Assembly: GCF_014698045.1 (NCBI RefSeq)
Contig: NZ_JACJSE010000009.1
Coordinates: forward strand, 1 to 64,000
From: Aulosira sp. FACHB-615
GTDB lineage: Bacteria > Cyanobacteriota > Cyanobacteriia > Cyanobacteriales > Nostocaceae
Reading direction: 5' to 3'
Length of the DNA stretch: 64,000 nt
A program made the position numbers and the translations under genes. Every line of letters begins with the position of its first letter. Positions within the stretch are counted from its first letter, which is position 1. Below, in pieces: positions 62,826 to 64,000 of this stretch. The notes under the pieces were generated by a model, which did not search any database, was not told where the DNA came from, and saw only the letters and a list, made by a program, of their open reading frames with translations.

Positions 62826-64000
62826 TCACCTGTCACCTGTCACCTTGACGCGATCGCCATCTTTGAGATAACCTGCACCATCAACGATGACGCGATCGCC
62901 TAATTGCAAGCCATTTTTAATTTCTACGAGTTCGCTATTTATTGGTTCTCCGACTTCTACTTTCTGGCTTTGGACGAGATCATCACCGGAGAGGGTGTAT
63001 ACAATGGCACTACCATCGGCTTGGGGTTGTACGGCTTTTTGTGGTACTGCCATTGCCAGTGCTGTATTTGTTGTAATAGCCGCACGGGCAAACATCCCTG
63101 GCCGGAGTAAGTTGGTTAAAGGTAAGTCGATTTTGACTGTTGCTTCTCGGCGTTTATCGTTTACTAGAGGTTGTATTTCTCTGACTCGCCCTTGCAACTG
63201 CACGCGATTGTCAATATCGGAGGTAATTTGTACAGCCGCGCCAATTTCTACCTGTGGTAATTGAATTTCGGGAACTTCGGCTTGCAGTTCTAATCTGCCA
63301 TCCCGAATAATCGAAAACAGTTTTTGTGTTCCCCCAATCACCGTCCCTACTTGGGTTTGAGGCGGAATACCTGTAACATCACCCACTCTGGCGAGTTTTT
63401 CCGCCACAATTCCCGAAATCGGGGCGCGGACTACGGTTTGTTTTAACTGTGTTTGTATTTGTACAACTTTAGCCACACTACTGCGTACATCTGCTTCGGC
63501 TTTATAAATATTAGCGACAGCACTCCCGGTAGTAGCTTGGGCGCTAATTACATTGGCTTGGGCGCTGCGAATATTTTCTTCAGCCAGTCGCACCGCCTCG
63601 GTAGCCGTTTTGACTGTGTAGGCGCGAGTATCCAGTTCTTGCAGACTAATCGCCCCAGCCATTGCCAATTTGCGATAGCGCAGATAATTCTTTTGGGCTT
63701 CTTCTAACTTAGCTTTGGACTGGGCTAAATCAGCTTTTCTTTGCCGCACGATCGCTTGATAAGATGCGACAGTAGCTTGCTGTGAGACTACACCAGCCTG
63801 TTTGGAACCCACATCAGCTTGTTTGGATTCTACCTCGGCTCTGGCTCCACTCATTTGGGCTTGCAACATCGAATCATCTAAAATTGCCAAAACTTGTCCC
63901 TTTTTGACATAAGTGCCTTCCTTAATATCTTCAGGAATAATTTTGACTTGCAAACCATTGGCTTGGGGCAGAACTGGAATTAAATCACGGGCGGCGATCG
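62826..64000 (-). CDS. RND efflux periplasmic adaptor (HlyD/MFP family), N-terminus beyond window
   Basis: At least 391 residues; the frame continues past the right edge, where IAARDLIPVLPQANGLQVKI is readable, so the signal or lipoprotein sequence is missing. Lipoyl half EGTYVKKGQVLAILDDSMLQ, then a long helical hairpin with Ala/Gln repeats (MSGARAEVESKQADVGSKQA) and YRKLAMAGAISLQELDTRAY, the second lipoyl half VVRAPISGIVAEKLARVGDV and beta-barrel domain. It bridges the permease and the outer-membrane channel. First gene of the operon. Confidence 0.9.
   Translation of the reverse strand, partial: IAARDLIPVLPQANGLQVKIIPEDIKEGTYVKKGQVLAILDDSMLQAQMSGARAEVESKQADVGSKQAGVVSQQATVASYQAIVRQRKADLAQSKAKLEEAQKNYLRYRKLAMAGAISLQELDTRAYTVKTATEAVRLAEENIRSAQANVISAQATTGSAVANIYKAEADVRSSVAKVVQIQTQLKQTVVRAPISGIVAEKLARVGDVTGIPPQTQVGTVIGGTQKLFSIIRDGRLELQAEVPEIQLPQVEIGAAVQITSDIDNRVQLQGRVREIQPLVNDKRREATVKIDLPLTNLLRPGMFARAAITTNTALAMAVPQKAVQPQADGSAIVYTLSGDDLVQSQKVEVGEPINSELVEIKNGLQLGDRVIVDGAGYLKDGDRVKVTGDR

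Noticed and set aside
59478..63707. Many plus-strand frames of 60-144 residues opposite the RND genes
   Set aside because: They are antisense shadows of the long, clearly conserved minus-strand genes.

Overview
The window reads as chromosome of a filamentous, probably heterocyst-forming cyanobacterium of the Nostoc/Anabaena group. The octamer GCGATCGC (HIP1) is scattered throughout. There are photosystem I genes (psaF-psaJ-psaL), a hetZ-like heterocyst regulator followed by a probable patU, paired AMIN-domain cell-wall amidases, mreBCD, and many heptanucleotide short tandem repeats. From memory, the order mreBCD - amiC1 - amiC2 - murI - sds - hetZ - patU - gmk - psaLJF - pdhB/secDF resembles the all0085-alr0122 part of Anabaena sp. 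PCC 7120; I could not align it.

Layout. 1-4 kb: tail of an RTX-repeat protein, a DUF2207 membrane protein ending in 29 glycines, a WD40-less NB-ARC NTPase and a peroxiredoxin-like protein. 4-9 kb: a HAD phosphatase, a broken IS605-type tnpB, a NurA nuclease, a Pro/Glu/Thr-rich membrane protein and a small XRE regulator. 10-18 kb: pdhB, secD-secF, a histidine kinase behind tsaC, prmC and a Tic22-like protein. 19-26 kb: tRNA-Pro, two-ACT-domain protein, hydrolase, tsaD, psaFJL, gmk and remA-like gene. 26-34 kb: an inactivated transglutaminase-like protein, patU-like gene and hetZ, solanesyl diphosphate synthase, then 1.2 kb of mostly non-coding DNA. 35-48 kb: murI, amiC2, amiC1, an antiporter pseudogene, an Fe-S membrane protein, ssb and mreBCD. 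48-51 kb: a type II restriction-modification (R-M) module resembling BglII. 51-64 kb: ribD, queD, fdhD, two Uma2 proteins, rbgA, tRNA-Gly and an RND efflux operon that runs off the right edge.

The most interesting region is the BglII-like module (48.4-50.65 kb). A methyltransferase gene converges on a nuclease gene that overlaps an upstream XRE (controller-like) gene. A 20-bp sequence is identical and in the same orientation in front of the methyltransferase gene and the controller gene, and a second, weaker copy lies beside the latter, as expected for a controller-protein circuit. The nuclease reading frame has no ATG, GTG or TTG at the position matching BglII Met1, but an ATT lies there behind a well-spaced AGGAG.

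The second theme is miniature repeats. At least five families with terminal inverted repeats lie between genes. One sits inside another with a 3-bp target duplication, and GC-rich mini-repeats have entered tnpB and other elements.
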